Shown one piece after another: positions 55,179 to 64,000 of a DNA stretch of 64,000 bases (its first letter is position 1; every line of letters starts with the position of its first letter). Where the stretch lies: contig NZ_NRSJ01000012.1 in NCBI RefSeq assembly GCF_016584085.1, positions 47,741-111,740 on the forward strand, given 5' to 3'. The DNA comes from Halochromatium glycolicum (lineage in GTDB: Bacteria; Pseudomonadota; Gammaproteobacteria; Chromatiales; Chromatiaceae). The translations under genes and the position numbers were made by a program. The notes below the pieces were generated by a model. That model was not told the DNA's origin. It did no database searches and was given only the letters and a program-made list of their open reading frames with translations.

Positions 55179-57797
55179 ATGCCAGTCAGCCAGACATCGT
55201 CTCGGGGTATCATCGCGATCGTCGCGGCGCTCATCGCCTACGGCTCGCTTTATCCGCTCGCGTTTTCCCTTCATCAGGGCACAAGCAGCGATGTCTGGGT
55301 GCAGTTCCTCACAACCCGGGGCGAGGGACGCGACTCGCTCAGTAATCTCGTCGGCAACATTGCCTTATTCGTTCCGCTCGGCTTCTTCGCGGCGATTGGC
55401 GACCCAGCGGCGGGAGGCCGCATTTCCCGATTTCGGCCGATACTCGTGTGGGGGATGCTATTCGCCCTCACACTCCAGATCCTGCAAGTTTTGATACCCA
55501 CTCGCGATGCCGCTTTGGTTGATGCGGTCTGGAACACCCTTGGTCTTGGCATCGGCGTCGCACTTGGCTCCGCTGCCACGTTAACGCGTTGGTTCCGAAC
55601 CTCTGCTGAGCAGCCCCTACCGATGGCGACTCTTCTTGTCGCTTCGCTGTGGGGGGCAAACGAGCTCTTGCCTCTGGTGCCAAGCATCGACCCGCAGCTC
55701 GTCAAGGACAGCCTCAAACCGCTGCTAATCGAGCCACACTTCGCGCTCGCCGACAGCCTCGCCACGGCCATCGGCATCGGCGTGCTCGGCCAAGCCCTTG
55801 CGCGTCTCCTTGGCGAGCGTGCAAGCCTCCCCTGGCTGTTGCTTCTGGCGGTCCTTGTACTCGCGGTAAAACCGTTCATCGTCATCGTTGAGCTCGACCT
55901 CTCAACCGTCATCGGCTTCGCCATGGGCTGCATGACCTGGGCGCTTCTCCTGCGCTTCAATGGACAAGCGCGTGCAACTGTGCTCCTCGCTGCACTCTTC
56001 CTAGTACTGACCCTCACTAGCCTTGAGTCCTTTCACCTCGCTGATGAGCCCAATCCAATAGGGAGGATTCCGTTCGCCGAGGTGCTCGAAGGATCAATGC
56101 TGGTTAACGCACGAGCACTGATCGCCAACCTGTTTTTCTACACCGCCATCCTGTGGCTATTCCGGCTACATGGCGTCTCGCTCGGGAGGGCGAGCCTACT
56201 GCTCGCGCTCTGGGTAGCCCTGCTCGAAGCGGCGCAGCTATTCGTAATCGGGAGGACGCCTTCGGTAACCGAGCCGCTGTGGGTCCTTCTCGTCGCGTTT
56301 GTCCTTAGTCGCCTAACCGATCAAGCACAACCATGGGATGCGCGCCGCACTCCCGCGCGCGCTCAAGCCCAGTACCACGCAGACACCGCGCGAGCCCTTA
56401 CAGAGACCACCCCATGGCAGCGCCTGTTGCTCCCGTTCGCCGTGATCGCGGCGCTCGGGGCAGCTGCACTCTTGATACTCTTGCAGCTGCCCGGCATTCC
56501 CTACAACCTGCGCGAGCTGTTACTCGGCGAGTCGCACCCGCTCGCGGCCTGGGTCTTCATGCTGGCGGTACTCTGGATCGGCGCCGGTGCAGCCTGGATG
56601 GCGCACCTGATCAACCGCTCACGCTGGCCGATCCTCTCCATCCCAACAACCGCATTCGTAGCCGCTATGGTGAGTCTGCTGTTGCTCATGCTCAGCGTCA
56701 CCCAAGAGAGTCTCCTCGATATCGCCGGATCGACCAATCTGCACTGGTTCGTGACCAATAAGGACATCTGGGGCGAGCCAGCTCGCAACCTGTTCCTCGC
56801 CGTCGACCCAGACGTCGTTGCCTTCGTCGAACGACCGGTGCGCTATGCGGCACTCTACGGCCCAATCGTCATCTTCCTCGCCCTCGCGCAAGCGGCCTGG
56901 ATGCAACTGCAAAACCAGGATTCATCCGTGCGCACCGTTGCGACGCGCCTGGGCTGGCTGATGCTGAATGCCCTACCTTGGCTCTTGCTCTGCAAAACCA
57001 TCGTCTTCGATTGGTCCTCGACCGACAACCTGAACGAGCTCATCACGCGCGAAGGGCTTTTCGGCCTCCATGGCGACTATTTCCTCTACGCGCTGATGGC
57101 CTTGCTTGCCGTCGACGCAGTCTTGATCGCGAACGCGCACTCGCGACGCGCAGCGCTGATTGCCGTGTTGGTGAGCATCCTATCCATCCCGCTCGCCTGG
57201 TGGCTGCTCGACCAGGGGCTCGCAGACCAAGTCGAGAAATACGGCTTGACGTTCTCGGGCGTCCAATTCCTGCTTGGACCCGACCGCAGTGATCTGCTGA
57301 GCGAGGAGGCCCTGCTCGCGCGCTGGGTCGCGGTGCAAACGGCCGCCGTGATGACCTTCGCATTCGGATTGAGGCTCGCGAGCCCGATCTTCACACCCGC
57401 AGCCAGATCGGCAAACCGAGGACGCACGTCGACCAATACCATCTCCCCCAACCGCCGACATGCACCCGTCATCACGGTCAACCTGACCGAGCATCAGCTC
57501 GACTTCCTCGAGCAGGTGGCCGAACAGCTCGGGCTGGATTTGCGCAGCGCCCTTCAGCGTATCCTCGACAGCGTGCTCGACGAGGAGCAGGCGGAGTCGA
57601 CCCTGCTGGACCAACTACCAAGACCGCAGCCCGAAGCCGGTGACCTCGGCCAGCGCCTCCATGCCATACCGATCGCATTGCGCGCGGATCAAGGACAACG
57701 CCTCTCAGGGATTGCAGAGCAGGCAGACGTCAGCGTCTCCCGAACCATCCGCCGCGCGCTGCATCTGTTCATGGAGTCAACCGCGGATTCGAGCTGA
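55179..57797 (+). CDS. Large VanZ-type membrane protein with C-terminal ribbon-helix-helix-like segments
   Basis: 872 residues with about 20 hydrophobic helices. Two VanZ-like units are visible: NLVGNIALFVPLGFFAAIG ... ILQVLIPTRDAALVDAVWNT near the N-terminus, and ALIANLFFYTAILWLFRL ... LEAAQLFVIGRTPSVTEP around residue 310-370. The last 110 residues are cytoplasmic and polar, containing ITVNLTEHQLDFLEQVAEQL and IPIALRADQGQRLSGIAEQA, each followed by helices like a CopG/Arc ribbon-helix-helix unit. This combination is unusual. VanZ proteins in exopolysaccharide clusters have unknown roles. Confidence 0.8.
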   Translation: MPVSQTSSRGIIAIVAALIAYGSLYPLAFSLHQGTSSDVWVQFLTTRGEGRDSLSNLVGNIALFVPLGFFAAIGDPAAGGRISRFRPILVWGMLFALTLQILQVLIPTRDAALVDAVWNTLGLGIGVALGSAATLTRWFRTSAEQPLPMATLLVASLWGANELLPLVPSIDPQLVKDSLKPLLIEPHFALADSLATAIGIGVLGQALARLLGERASLPWLLLLAVLVLAVKPFIVIVELDLSTVIGFAMGCMTWALLLRFNGQARATVLLAALFLVLTLTSLESFHLADEPNPIGRIPFAEVLEGSMLVNARALIANLFFYTAILWLFRLHGVSLGRASLLLALWVALLEAAQLFVIGRTPSVTEPLWVLLVAFVLSRLTDQAQPWDARRTPARAQAQYHADTARALTETTPWQRLLLPFAVIAALGAAALLILLQLPGIPYNLRELLLGESHPLAAWVFMLAVLWIGAGAAWMAHLINRSRWPILSIPTTAFVAAMVSLLLLMLSVTQESLLDIAGSTNLHWFVTNKDIWGEPARNLFLAVDPDVVAFVERPVRYAALYGPIVIFLALAQAAWMQLQNQDSSVRTVATRLGWLMLNALPWLLLCKTIVFDWSSTDNLNELITREGLFGLHGDYFLYALMALLAVDAVLIANAHSRRAALIAVLVSILSIPLAWWLLDQGLADQVEKYGLTFSGVQFLLGPDRSDLLSEEALLARWVAVQTAAVMTFAFGLRLASPIFTPAARSANRGRTSTNTISPNRRHAPVITVNLTEHQLDFLEQVAEQLGLDLRSALQRILDSVLDEEQAESTLLDQLPRPQPEAGDLGQRLHAIPIALRADQGQRLSGIAEQADVSVSRTIRRALHLFMESTADSS

Positions 57798-57803
57798 CGG
57801 CAG

Positions 57804-59075
57804 TCACGGCCAATAGGCCCCGAACCGTCTCGCCGCGGCATCGCCCGCCCGCTGCTGCGACAGCCGCCTAGCCCTCGGCCAGTGCGGCGCGATCTCGAGC
57901 GTCTCCGGCATCCGCAACTGGCCGGCCCGCGGGCGCAGATCGATCGCCTCCAAATCCGCCAACGGCGCCCTGAACAGCGTCTCGGCCTCGGCGAGCCTGC
58001 CCACATGATTCAAGCCATTCTCCCACTCCGGCTGCGGGCGCATGCTCAGCAGCACGTTTCCGGCAACCTGGGGCGATACCCCCTCCGGCATCCCGCTCAC
58101 GGTCAGGGCCGTGCCGCGCGCCAGGATGGTATTGTGGATCACATCCACCGCCCGTGGCACATCGTTGTGGGCCATGAAGATCACCCCATCGCCCAACCAG
58201 TTCACGAATCTGTTGTTGTGCAACGCCACGCGGCCTTCACCCTGGAACAGGCGCTCGGTCGGGTTCTGAAAGAACAGATTGTGCTCGATCAGGTAGTAAT
58301 CCTCAGCGCCCGGCCCTTGCAGCGGAAAGTGCCCAACCAGCACATTCGGCCGCGCCCGCTCGCCCTCACCGCCGCCGGTCAGCTTGCTGAAGACATTGTC
58401 GCGGATCACCGTCACCGACGGCCCTTGCGGCATGCCCTCCAGCACCGGCCGCGGCGCCTGATGCTTGATCTGCAGGTTGTAGCCGAGCGTCTCCTCGATC
58501 CGGTTGCCCTCGATGAGGCCGTTGACGAAGGGGGCGCTCCCATCGGGATTCCCCAGGTACATCCCGGTTCCGACGTCTTTGATCCGGTTATTGCGGATCA
58601 CCCAGTTCCAGGCCGGCACGCGAGTCGCAATCCCGTTGAAGCCCTGCGCCGCATCGAAGCCAGTGATGGTCAGGTTTTCCAAGTTCACATCATGCGCGAA
58701 GCGCCCGCGGCCTTCGGCAACAATCGCATGGCACCGACGGCCATGTCCTTTTAGGTAGAGATTCCTTATGGTCACATGTGCCGCGTCAATTAAACTCACG
58801 GTAATCCCATCCTCGCGACCTTCGAACACTGCCGGCGGCCCGTCGGCTGGTCCTTCGATGACCACGGGCCGCCCCGGTTCTCCAGTGATTCCTCGCAGCG
58901 GTAGTCCACTGCGGTAGCTGCCAGAGGCCAACATAAGCGTATCCCCAGCCTCCAGGTTGCCTAGGTATCCGCGATAATCTCCTGGCCCTGCATTCAGCAA
59001 CTGCTCGGCGGCAGCCACTGCACCAAGCGACATACCCCATGCAGCAAGAATCAAGCATATCGACGCCAAACGCAT
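57804..59075 (-). CDS. Secreted right-handed parallel beta-helix protein (polysaccharide-lyase-like)
   Basis: 423 residues from the ATG at 59075; the frame upstream is open but unconserved. Signal peptide RLASICLILAAWGMSLGAVA. The mature part starts LEAGDTLMLASGSYRSGLPL and continues with NLYLKGHG, NLENLTITGFD and WVIRNNRIKDVGTGMYLG beta-helix rungs (NxI/NxF patterns), as in PL6 alginate/chondroitin lyases. It could trim or release the exopolysaccharide made by this region. Substrate and catalysis are not established. It converges on the VanZ gene with six bases between the stops. Confidence 0.82.
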   Translation of the reverse strand: MRLASICLILAAWGMSLGAVAAAEQLLNAGPGDYRGYLGNLEAGDTLMLASGSYRSGLPLRGITGEPGRPVVIEGPADGPPAVFEGREDGITVSLIDAAHVTIRNLYLKGHGRRCHAIVAEGRGRFAHDVNLENLTITGFDAAQGFNGIATRVPAWNWVIRNNRIKDVGTGMYLGNPDGSAPFVNGLIEGNRIEETLGYNLQIKHQAPRPVLEGMPQGPSVTVIRDNVFSKLTGGGEGERARPNVLVGHFPLQGPGAEDYYLIEHNLFFQNPTERLFQGEGRVALHNNRFVNWLGDGVIFMAHNDVPRAVDVIHNTILARGTALTVSGMPEGVSPQVAGNVLLSMRPQPEWENGLNHVGRLAEAETLFRAPLADLEAIDLRPRAGQLRMPETLEIAPHWPRARRLSQQRAGDAAARRFGAYWP

Positions 59076-59362
59076 CTCTTGCACGACTTTCCTAAACTTC
59101 GCTAGCGTATCGGGAGCAAAGTTGCTATGTTGTTCATGTTGCATAAAAACTACAGGCATTGCCTCCCGCAACCGCGGTACAAATTGCTGCGACATTATCG
59201 GCGAGACGATACTCCACTGAGTATGGCCGCTATCGACTCCACAACGCTGGCACGCAGAGCCACACATGACCGGAGCCGTAGATAGCTGACTACGGCATAG
59301 GCATGGGATTTCTGCCCCAGAAAAGGGATACGGCGACATTTTTCATCTATAGATTCACGATC

Positions 59363-60256
59363 ATGACGGACACGTTCAATCGAGACGATTGGTATAAGCA
59401 CGACCCTGACCAACGTCGCTATGCCGCAGGTAATGGGAGTTGGCTTGCGATCACTCCTGAGGAATTTGAGGCTATAACGGCGCAAGCAAAAACTGCGTGG
59501 AGGAGCGCACTAGAGGGTATTGCCTACCCGTGGCTCTGTTGGAGCGTTGCTAGCGATTGGTGCCTAGTGCAGCAACGACTAGTTCGTTCCGTGGGTTGGA
59601 CACCTATCGTCGGATATGACCCCCGCGCGGACGTTCCTCCTATTATCGACGGCGCCATACTCATGAATTTCAATAAGGAGATAGGTTTTCCGAAACTTAC
59701 ACCCATGGTGCCAATGGAGCTTACATATTTATTCGCTCCTCGGCTCGCATTTTGGCATAGTGATCTTTTGGTACGTGAACCATTGCTTCGCAAAATTGCT
59801 GAATTATTCAAGGCTTTATCTGATGGTGAAATGGCAGCTGTTGATGACCGTCAAAGATGGCATCAACGGATAAGAGGTAATCGTGGCCGATACTGGGAGT
59901 TACTCGGTTGTACGACACGGGGTGCAAGTCAGTCAAACTTTGCACACGGGTGTGGATGGTGGCGTCGCAGCTATCTTCATCCAAACTGCCAAACCGAAGA
60001 AGAACGCAATCTTCGAAGGCGCCGCTATACATGGGATCATGGTGCTGGAATTCTGGCATGGCAAGAACTCCACAATGGCAAATTAAGGCCTCTCCGTGCA
60101 AAACCTTTACAAGAAGGACATTGTACGAAAATTAGCAATAAGCGCTACATAAAACAGTCTCCAAATAACGCCAAAAAGGATCTAACGAAAGACCTGGTAT
60201 TTAACTACGATCTAAATGAAGTCTGCATTAAATTGGGGTTGGCTAAGTTCTTATAA
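59363..60256 (+). CDS. Uncharacterised lower-GC protein
   Basis: 297 residues from the ATG at 59363. No family recognised. It is rich in Trp, Arg, Cys and Lys, with no signal peptide or membrane helix; segments such as GYDPRADVPPIIDGAILMNF and TYLFAPRLAFWHSDLLVREP suggest a soluble enzyme-like fold, and the C-terminal 60 residues are very basic. The gene is clearly AT-richer than the preceding 50 kb, a sign of transfer. Confidence 0.6.
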   Translation: MTDTFNRDDWYKHDPDQRRYAAGNGSWLAITPEEFEAITAQAKTAWRSALEGIAYPWLCWSVASDWCLVQQRLVRSVGWTPIVGYDPRADVPPIIDGAILMNFNKEIGFPKLTPMVPMELTYLFAPRLAFWHSDLLVREPLLRKIAELFKALSDGEMAAVDDRQRWHQRIRGNRGRYWELLGCTTRGASQSNFAHGCGWWRRSYLHPNCQTEEERNLRRRRYTWDHGAGILAWQELHNGKLRPLRAKPLQEGHCTKISNKRYIKQSPNNAKKDLTKDLVFNYDLNEVCIKLGLAKFL

Positions 60257-60339
60257 ACCGGGAAGTTCTTTTGGCGCCCTCCCAGGCTAACAACCTGCAG
60301 CTGCTGCCAGATTCATTAGCGATGAGCTTACAAAACACT

Positions 60340-60975
60340 ATGAAACACTGCTTATCTCGTTTAATTTTGCTATCTCTATTGCTGATGGCAACAGAAAATT
60401 CCTTGTCGGTTGATTTCTGCCCGCCTTTAAAGAGCTCGCATGGAAATAGAGATTATCTTGACCCAAGTAATCAGCACCATGTGGGAATGGTTGAAAGATA
60501 CCATTTTAATGAAGACGTCAGGCAGTTAAGAGGTGGCGCTCGGCCCAGCGGCAGCCTAGTAGGGGATCTTGAGTATACCTTGAATTGGTTTCCGAATCAT
60601 CACGTGGCGCTTGATACGCTAGTCCGTCTTGCTATAAAGAAAAAAAATCCGATGCCTTTAGGCGCGGAACACATTGAATGTCGCTTTGAATGGGCTAGAA
60701 AAGTAAACCCGCAAGATGGCATGGTTGAATTTATCGAGGCCCAATATCGATTTAAAATTGGAGAACATGACCAGGCTAAGATTTTGCTTAAAAATGCAGC
60801 GCGGCTATCACCAAGAAATGCGAATGTATTATATAATGTAGGGTTGTTATATTTCCGCATGAAAGAGTACGAGAAAGCGCACAAGTATGCGCAATCTGCT
60901 TATGAGCTTGGGTTTCCATTACCGGGGCTACGTGAAATGCTTAGTGATGCCGGCTATCCACTAGATGAGTCTTGA
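60340..60975 (+). CDS. Exported TPR-repeat protein
   Basis: 211 residues from the ATG at 60340. A signal peptide (LSRLILLSLLLMATENSLS) is followed by HHVGMVERYHFNEDVRQLRG and GDLEYTLNWFPNHHVALDTL, then two or three tetratricopeptide helices (GMVEFIEAQYRFKIGEHDQA, NVLYNVGLLYFRMKEYEKA). I recall similar periplasmic TPR proteins in exopolysaccharide gene regions. AT-rich. It is the last intact gene before the nested insertion sequences. Confidence 0.75.
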   Translation: MKHCLSRLILLSLLLMATENSLSVDFCPPLKSSHGNRDYLDPSNQHHVGMVERYHFNEDVRQLRGGARPSGSLVGDLEYTLNWFPNHHVALDTLVRLAIKKKNPMPLGAEHIECRFEWARKVNPQDGMVEFIEAQYRFKIGEHDQAKILLKNAARLSPRNANVLYNVGLLYFRMKEYEKAHKYAQSAYELGFPLPGLREMLSDAGYPLDES

Positions 60976-61031
60976 ATCATGTTAACGAACGGTTTTAAAA
61001 TATTGTCCAGCTAACAATTATCCGGACACTC

Positions 61032-61124
61032 TCATTGTGCGTACTGAGTATACGGGAGCTTGAAGAACGACTTGATCAGCTCGGTTTCTTCTTTCAGCGA
61101 CTGCAAGGCTGATTGCACGGAGCG
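61032..61124 (-). pseudogene. C-terminal end of IS630-family transposase, cut off by IS4 insertion
   Basis: On the minus strand this reads RSVQSALQSLKEETELIKSF, continuing FKLPYTQYAQ and a stop at 61032. It joins in frame to the main fragment ending DDLKRSVQ at 62708 once the IS4 element and one copy of its 9-base target duplication are removed. It cannot be translated as it stands. Confidence 0.88.
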
Positions 61125-62707
61125 CAACGGTGTCCGGTTTCGAAACCAATGGGGTACAGCTTGATCGAGTTTAGCTAACTGTCAGGGGCTGTCTACGGTG
61201 CCCGGAGGCAGAGGGGTTCCTGTTTTGATTCGTGCGTCGAGGGCGGCAAGTGTGCCCGCCCAGCGCGTTGTAAGGACCGCGAATGTTTATTGATTTAGCG
61301 CAAGCGAGTCAATAAAAAAGCTTGACAAGAGAGCCGGGGACGGCTCGCGTTTTCATAGGCTTCACCTATCGAGAACGCGATCATGTTTGATAAGAACCGC
61401 TTAACCAACCTGATGCAGACGCTGACCGAACAGACCGTTTTGGGGGACTTGCTCGCGCCGCTGCAGCGCGTCTTGTCTCGCGTGCGCCCGGCTAAGGCGC
61501 CGGGGCGGGTGCTGAGCAGCGAGGCGTTCATGAGTCTCGGTGTGCTGCGTCATCTGCAAGGGACCTCGGCGTTGCGGGAACAGATTCAACAGCTGCTGCA
61601 TCTCGATGTGAGCGCCGTTGAGCGCCCGCCCTTGGCGCGCTCGACCTGGTCGGATGCGTTGGCCTCCAAGGAGCGCCAAGGGGTGCTGCGGGCGGTGGTG
61701 GCTGAATGGCGCGCTGAGGCGGCTGGCGTCTTGCCCGATCGCTTGGCCGAGCTTCCGGGGCTGGCTGGACGCCCGGTTCGGGCGCTGGATGGGACCGACC
61801 AGCAGGAGAGCGCTCACGATCGACGCTGCACACCCAAACAGGGCGGCGAGGACAACCCCAAGGGGCACGCCCTGCTGGCGTTTCAGAACCTGCGCATCGG
61901 GGTCATTGACGACGTCTTGACCGACACCCGCAGCCGCCACGAGATGCAACTGTTGCGCGACTACGATCAACGCAGCGACGCCTTGACCCGGGAGCGCCGG
62001 ACCGTCTGGGTTGCGGATCGGGCCGTTGTCAATGCGCCGTTCTGGGATGCGAAGAAACGGGCGCTGAAGGTCACGGTGATCACCCGCATGAAGAAGAACC
62101 TCTGCGTGGACTCGACCGAAGGGTTGCCGATCGCTGAGCATCCCTGCAACGAGGGGGTCCTCTCGGACCTGCTCATCCGCCTGACCAGCTCGAAGGAGGA
62201 GTGGCGTCTGATCCGCTACCGCACGCCAGGGGGCACGGAGCTGGAGCTGCTGAGCAACGATTTCAGCCTGCTGCCAGGTGTGGTCGCCTTCCTGTATGGG
62301 CGGCGTTGGGAACAGGAGAAGACCCATGACAACTGGAAGAATGACTTCGCCGTGGCCAAGGCGTGGGGCCAATCACCGGTGGCCATCGCCAATCAGGCCG
62401 ATCTGGCGATCATCACCACCCTGCTGGTGCATCGGATGCTTGCGCGCTGCCTGAAGGGCGAGCCCGCTGGCGATGAGAAGGCGCTGCGCAAACAGGATCG
62501 GCGACAGCAAGGGCTCGCCGATCAGGCGGTCGGCACCGAGCGCCCGGCCTGGAGTGCGCCGCTGTACCGCTATACGTCGAAACTCAGCCGTCAGGTGCTG
62601 CGCTTCTTTAAGCTCGCGTTTCTCCAACCAGCCTCGCCACAGCTCTATGAGACGCAGCTGCGGCCATTGTTGATGGCGTACCTGTGAGGGGGAGGCGGAC
62701 ACCGTTG
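61125..62707 (+). mobile_element. IS4-family insertion sequence (1583 bp), complete
   Basis: Twelve-base perfect terminal inverted repeats (CAACGGTGTCCG at 61125-61136; its complement at 62696-62707) are flanked by a 9-base direct repeat CACGGAGCG (61116-61124 and 62708-62716), the target duplication. The single transposase gene runs from 61383 to 62687. The intact duplication and open frame indicate a recent insertion, into an older IS630-family transposase gene. Confidence 0.93.
61383..62687 (+). CDS. IS4-family DDE transposase
   Basis: 434 residues. First catalytic Asp in RALDGTDQQES, second in VWVADRAVVNAP, and the IS4 signature Y-(2)-R-(3)-E-(6)-K in YGRRWEQEKTHDNWKND with the catalytic Glu. 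The frame is uninterrupted from start to 20 bases before the right end of the element, so the transposase is probably active. Confidence 0.93.
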   Translation: MFDKNRLTNLMQTLTEQTVLGDLLAPLQRVLSRVRPAKAPGRVLSSEAFMSLGVLRHLQGTSALREQIQQLLHLDVSAVERPPLARSTWSDALASKERQGVLRAVVAEWRAEAAGVLPDRLAELPGLAGRPVRALDGTDQQESAHDRRCTPKQGGEDNPKGHALLAFQNLRIGVIDDVLTDTRSRHEMQLLRDYDQRSDALTRERRTVWVADRAVVNAPFWDAKKRALKVTVITRMKKNLCVDSTEGLPIAEHPCNEGVLSDLLIRLTSSKEEWRLIRYRTPGGTELELLSNDFSLLPGVVAFLYGRRWEQEKTHDNWKNDFAVAKAWGQSPVAIANQADLAIITTLLVHRMLARCLKGEPAGDEKALRKQDRRQQGLADQAVGTERPAWSAPLYRYTSKLSRQVLRFFKLAFLQPASPQLYETQLRPLLMAYL

Positions 62708-63312
62708 CACGGAGCGCTTCAGGTCATCTTTCGTTTTAATTGCTTGTCGGCCGACCCGCTTATTCTTTACAGTGTTCCAGACTTGCTCGTCGGGGTTTAG
62801 CTCCGGCGAATACGTCGGGAGAAAGTACACCCGAATTTGATGGCGATGCGCACGCACAAATTCGCGCGTCTTTTTAGAACGGTGGAACGGTGCACCGTCA
62901 ACAATGATAATCAACGGGTGATCGCGATTGGCAATCAGTTTTTCCAAAAAGGCGATGTAACGTTCAGAGTCGATCTTCGCGTCTTCAATCGAGAACTCCA
63001 TCGCACCAGCGGCTGTCACGCTCGACAACAGGTTCAAACCACTGCGGTGCTCGCTGCCTCGCACCTGGGGGGTTGTCCCCACCGCGCCCCACGTCTTGCC
63101 CGCATGCGTGCGCAAGCCAATGCCGGCTTCGTCTTCAAACGCGATGTCGGCCTGAAGCTTCTCGGCGAGACGCTTAATGCGCGGAAAGGTGTCGGTGACA
63201 AAGCGCTCAACGGCCTCCGGTTTCTGCTCTGCAGCACGAAACCAGGGTGTTTGATCACTCAGCCCGAGCCGCTTGAGATGTTGGCTGACCGTGGTACCCG
63301 CCACCTGGATGG
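62708..63312 (-). pseudogene. IS630-family transposase, main fragment
   Basis: About 200 codons read from an internal point (PAIQVAGTTVSQHLKRLGLS) through DDE residues in IAFEDEAGIG, LIIIVDGAPFHRS and YSPELNPDEQVWNTVKN to LKRSVQ, where the IS4 element begins. The N-terminal helix-turn-helix part (about 100 residues) is missing: the reading frame is cut at its 5' end by the intron-like sequence at about 63312. So the gene is broken at both ends. Confidence 0.85.
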
Positions 63313-63870
63313 CCGGGTGACCGCGGGTGATCACTCACCCGCGGTTCCCACAGATCCGGACATGCGGAACTCCCGCATCCGGCTCCTCGGTCTAGACGTT
63401 CGCTACGTGGCATAGATGCTGTGCACCACCCGCGCGGGCGGGAGCGGGTAGCGCGTCGGGATAGAAATACGGCGCGCGCAACAGTAGGTCCAGGCTTGGC
63501 TGTTTCGGCGTTTCCGCGGGACGTGCCCGTTTAGACCAGACCGTGGTTCACGTTTCCGTAAGCCCCCCTACGATCCCGGACGGTCGGATTTCCCGAGTCC
63601 GGTTCTGACCTTGGCTTGTCCGCCCAGGGCCTTCCCGCAGCTGGAGGAAACTCAAATGCTGGCGCATATACGCCCCGCTCCAGCTCGGTTTACCACTGAG
63701 CCTAGGCCGGTTTACGCCATAGCTGATCTCGGCTCGGAGTCCGAGGCTATCGCAGGCCCGCCAAGTGCCCAGAGCCCCTTCGCCCGCTGTTGGTGTTACC
63801 TTCAGCGTAACCGTCTGGGCAACTACCGGATTGACCCTTCCTGTTTCAGGTCGTCCATTTTGAGGTTGTG
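63313..63870 (-). ncRNA. Group II intron-like remnant without reverse transcriptase
   Basis: On the minus strand the end of the segment looks like domains V and VI: a 35-base hairpin beginning GAGCCGGATGCGG and closing with TCCGGATC (63351-63385) with a two-base GT bulge, then a GGTGA...TCACC hairpin (accgcgggtga / tcacccgcggt, 63317-63342). The remaining 480 bases resemble intron domain I-IV RNA and encode no reverse transcriptase. The 3' base of the domain V triad pairing is A where U is usual, so splicing may be lost. Edges are approximate. Confidence 0.5.
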
Positions 63871-63877
63871 CGGCAGC

Positions 63878-64000
63878 CAGTGGAAGCGGCAACTGCTCGA
63901 GAAGCTGCCGGAGCTGTTCGCGTCTGGCAAGGCGCGCAAGGAGCCGACGGTTGAGACGGCCACGGCGCCGCTTTACGAGGAGATCGGGCGCTTGAAGGTC
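63878..64000 (+). pseudogene. IS3-family OrfA transposase fragment, cut by window end
   Basis: 41 codons read QWKRQLLEKLPELFASGKAR and end LYEEIGRLKV at the window edge. This is the middle of the IS3-family OrfA protein after its helix-turn-helix, leading into the leucine-zipper region (W-K-x2-L, then E-I-G-x-L). The 5' part is replaced by the intron-like sequence. The rest of the element may continue past 64000. Confidence 0.7.

Overview
The window is GC-rich chromosomal DNA of a gammaproteobacterium, most likely a purple sulfur bacterium (Chromatiales). That placement is an inference. It rests on a sulfur-globule-like secreted protein, a RuBisCO-like protein beside a split transketolase, cytochrome bd genes, a homodimeric-type pyruvate dehydrogenase and an XrtA/PEP-CTERM regulatory pair. 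No tRNA, rRNA or CRISPR array was recognised.

Layout. 0-9.3 kb: DUF1295 membrane enzyme, GPH/MFS symporter, DUF2235 hydrolase and an RND efflux pair. 9.4-12 kb: a transferred patch with a PEP-CTERM protein and a PIN toxin-antitoxin pair, punctuated by repeated copies of the 3' end of the RND permease gene. 12-23.7 kb (minus strand): class I aldolase and a tightly overlapping urease operon read as uup-urtE-ureD-ureA-ureB-ureC-mntA-hepT-ureE-ureF-(vanZ-like)-ureG, with a toxin-antitoxin pair built into it. 23.9-30.7 kb: FNR-like regulator, intergenic repeats, SLAC1-type channel, small conserved proteins, cydA-cydB-cydX. 30.8-37 kb: catalytically degenerate SDR, split transketolase, DUF29, RuBisCO-like protein, sulfur-globule-like repeat protein. 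37.5-45.4 kb: aceE, aceF, DUF29, Uma2, lpd. 45.5-60.9 kb: an exopolysaccharide/PEP-CTERM region with an EpsB-type sugar transferase, PrsK/PrsR, PilZ, a trypsin-like protease, an HPr-rel-A cluster (signal-bearing Cys-containing small protein, PqqD-like chaperone, HprK-related kinase, nucleotidyltransferase), a VanZ protein fused to a putative ribbon-helix-helix tail, a beta-helix protein and two lower-GC genes. 61-64 kb: nested mobile DNA, with an IS4-family element inside an IS630-family transposase, a group II intron-like remnant and an IS3-family fragment.

How it fits together. PrsK and PrsR are the two-component pair of the XrtA/PEP-CTERM system, and PrsR is a sigma-54 activator. Two genes 42 kb apart, the PEP-CTERM protein (10412) and the small signal-bearing protein heading the HPr-rel-A cluster (52360), each have a good sigma-54 -24/-12 element. 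Each also has the same upstream motif (TTGTCGA-N5-TTKACA) exactly 86 bases from the -24 GG. This is the strongest unreported signal I see, and it suggests that PrsR controls both. Other unusual points are the MntA-HepT module overlapped into the urease operon, an SDR that has lost its catalytic Ser-Tyr-Lys, and in-frame low-complexity insertions in several conserved enzymes.
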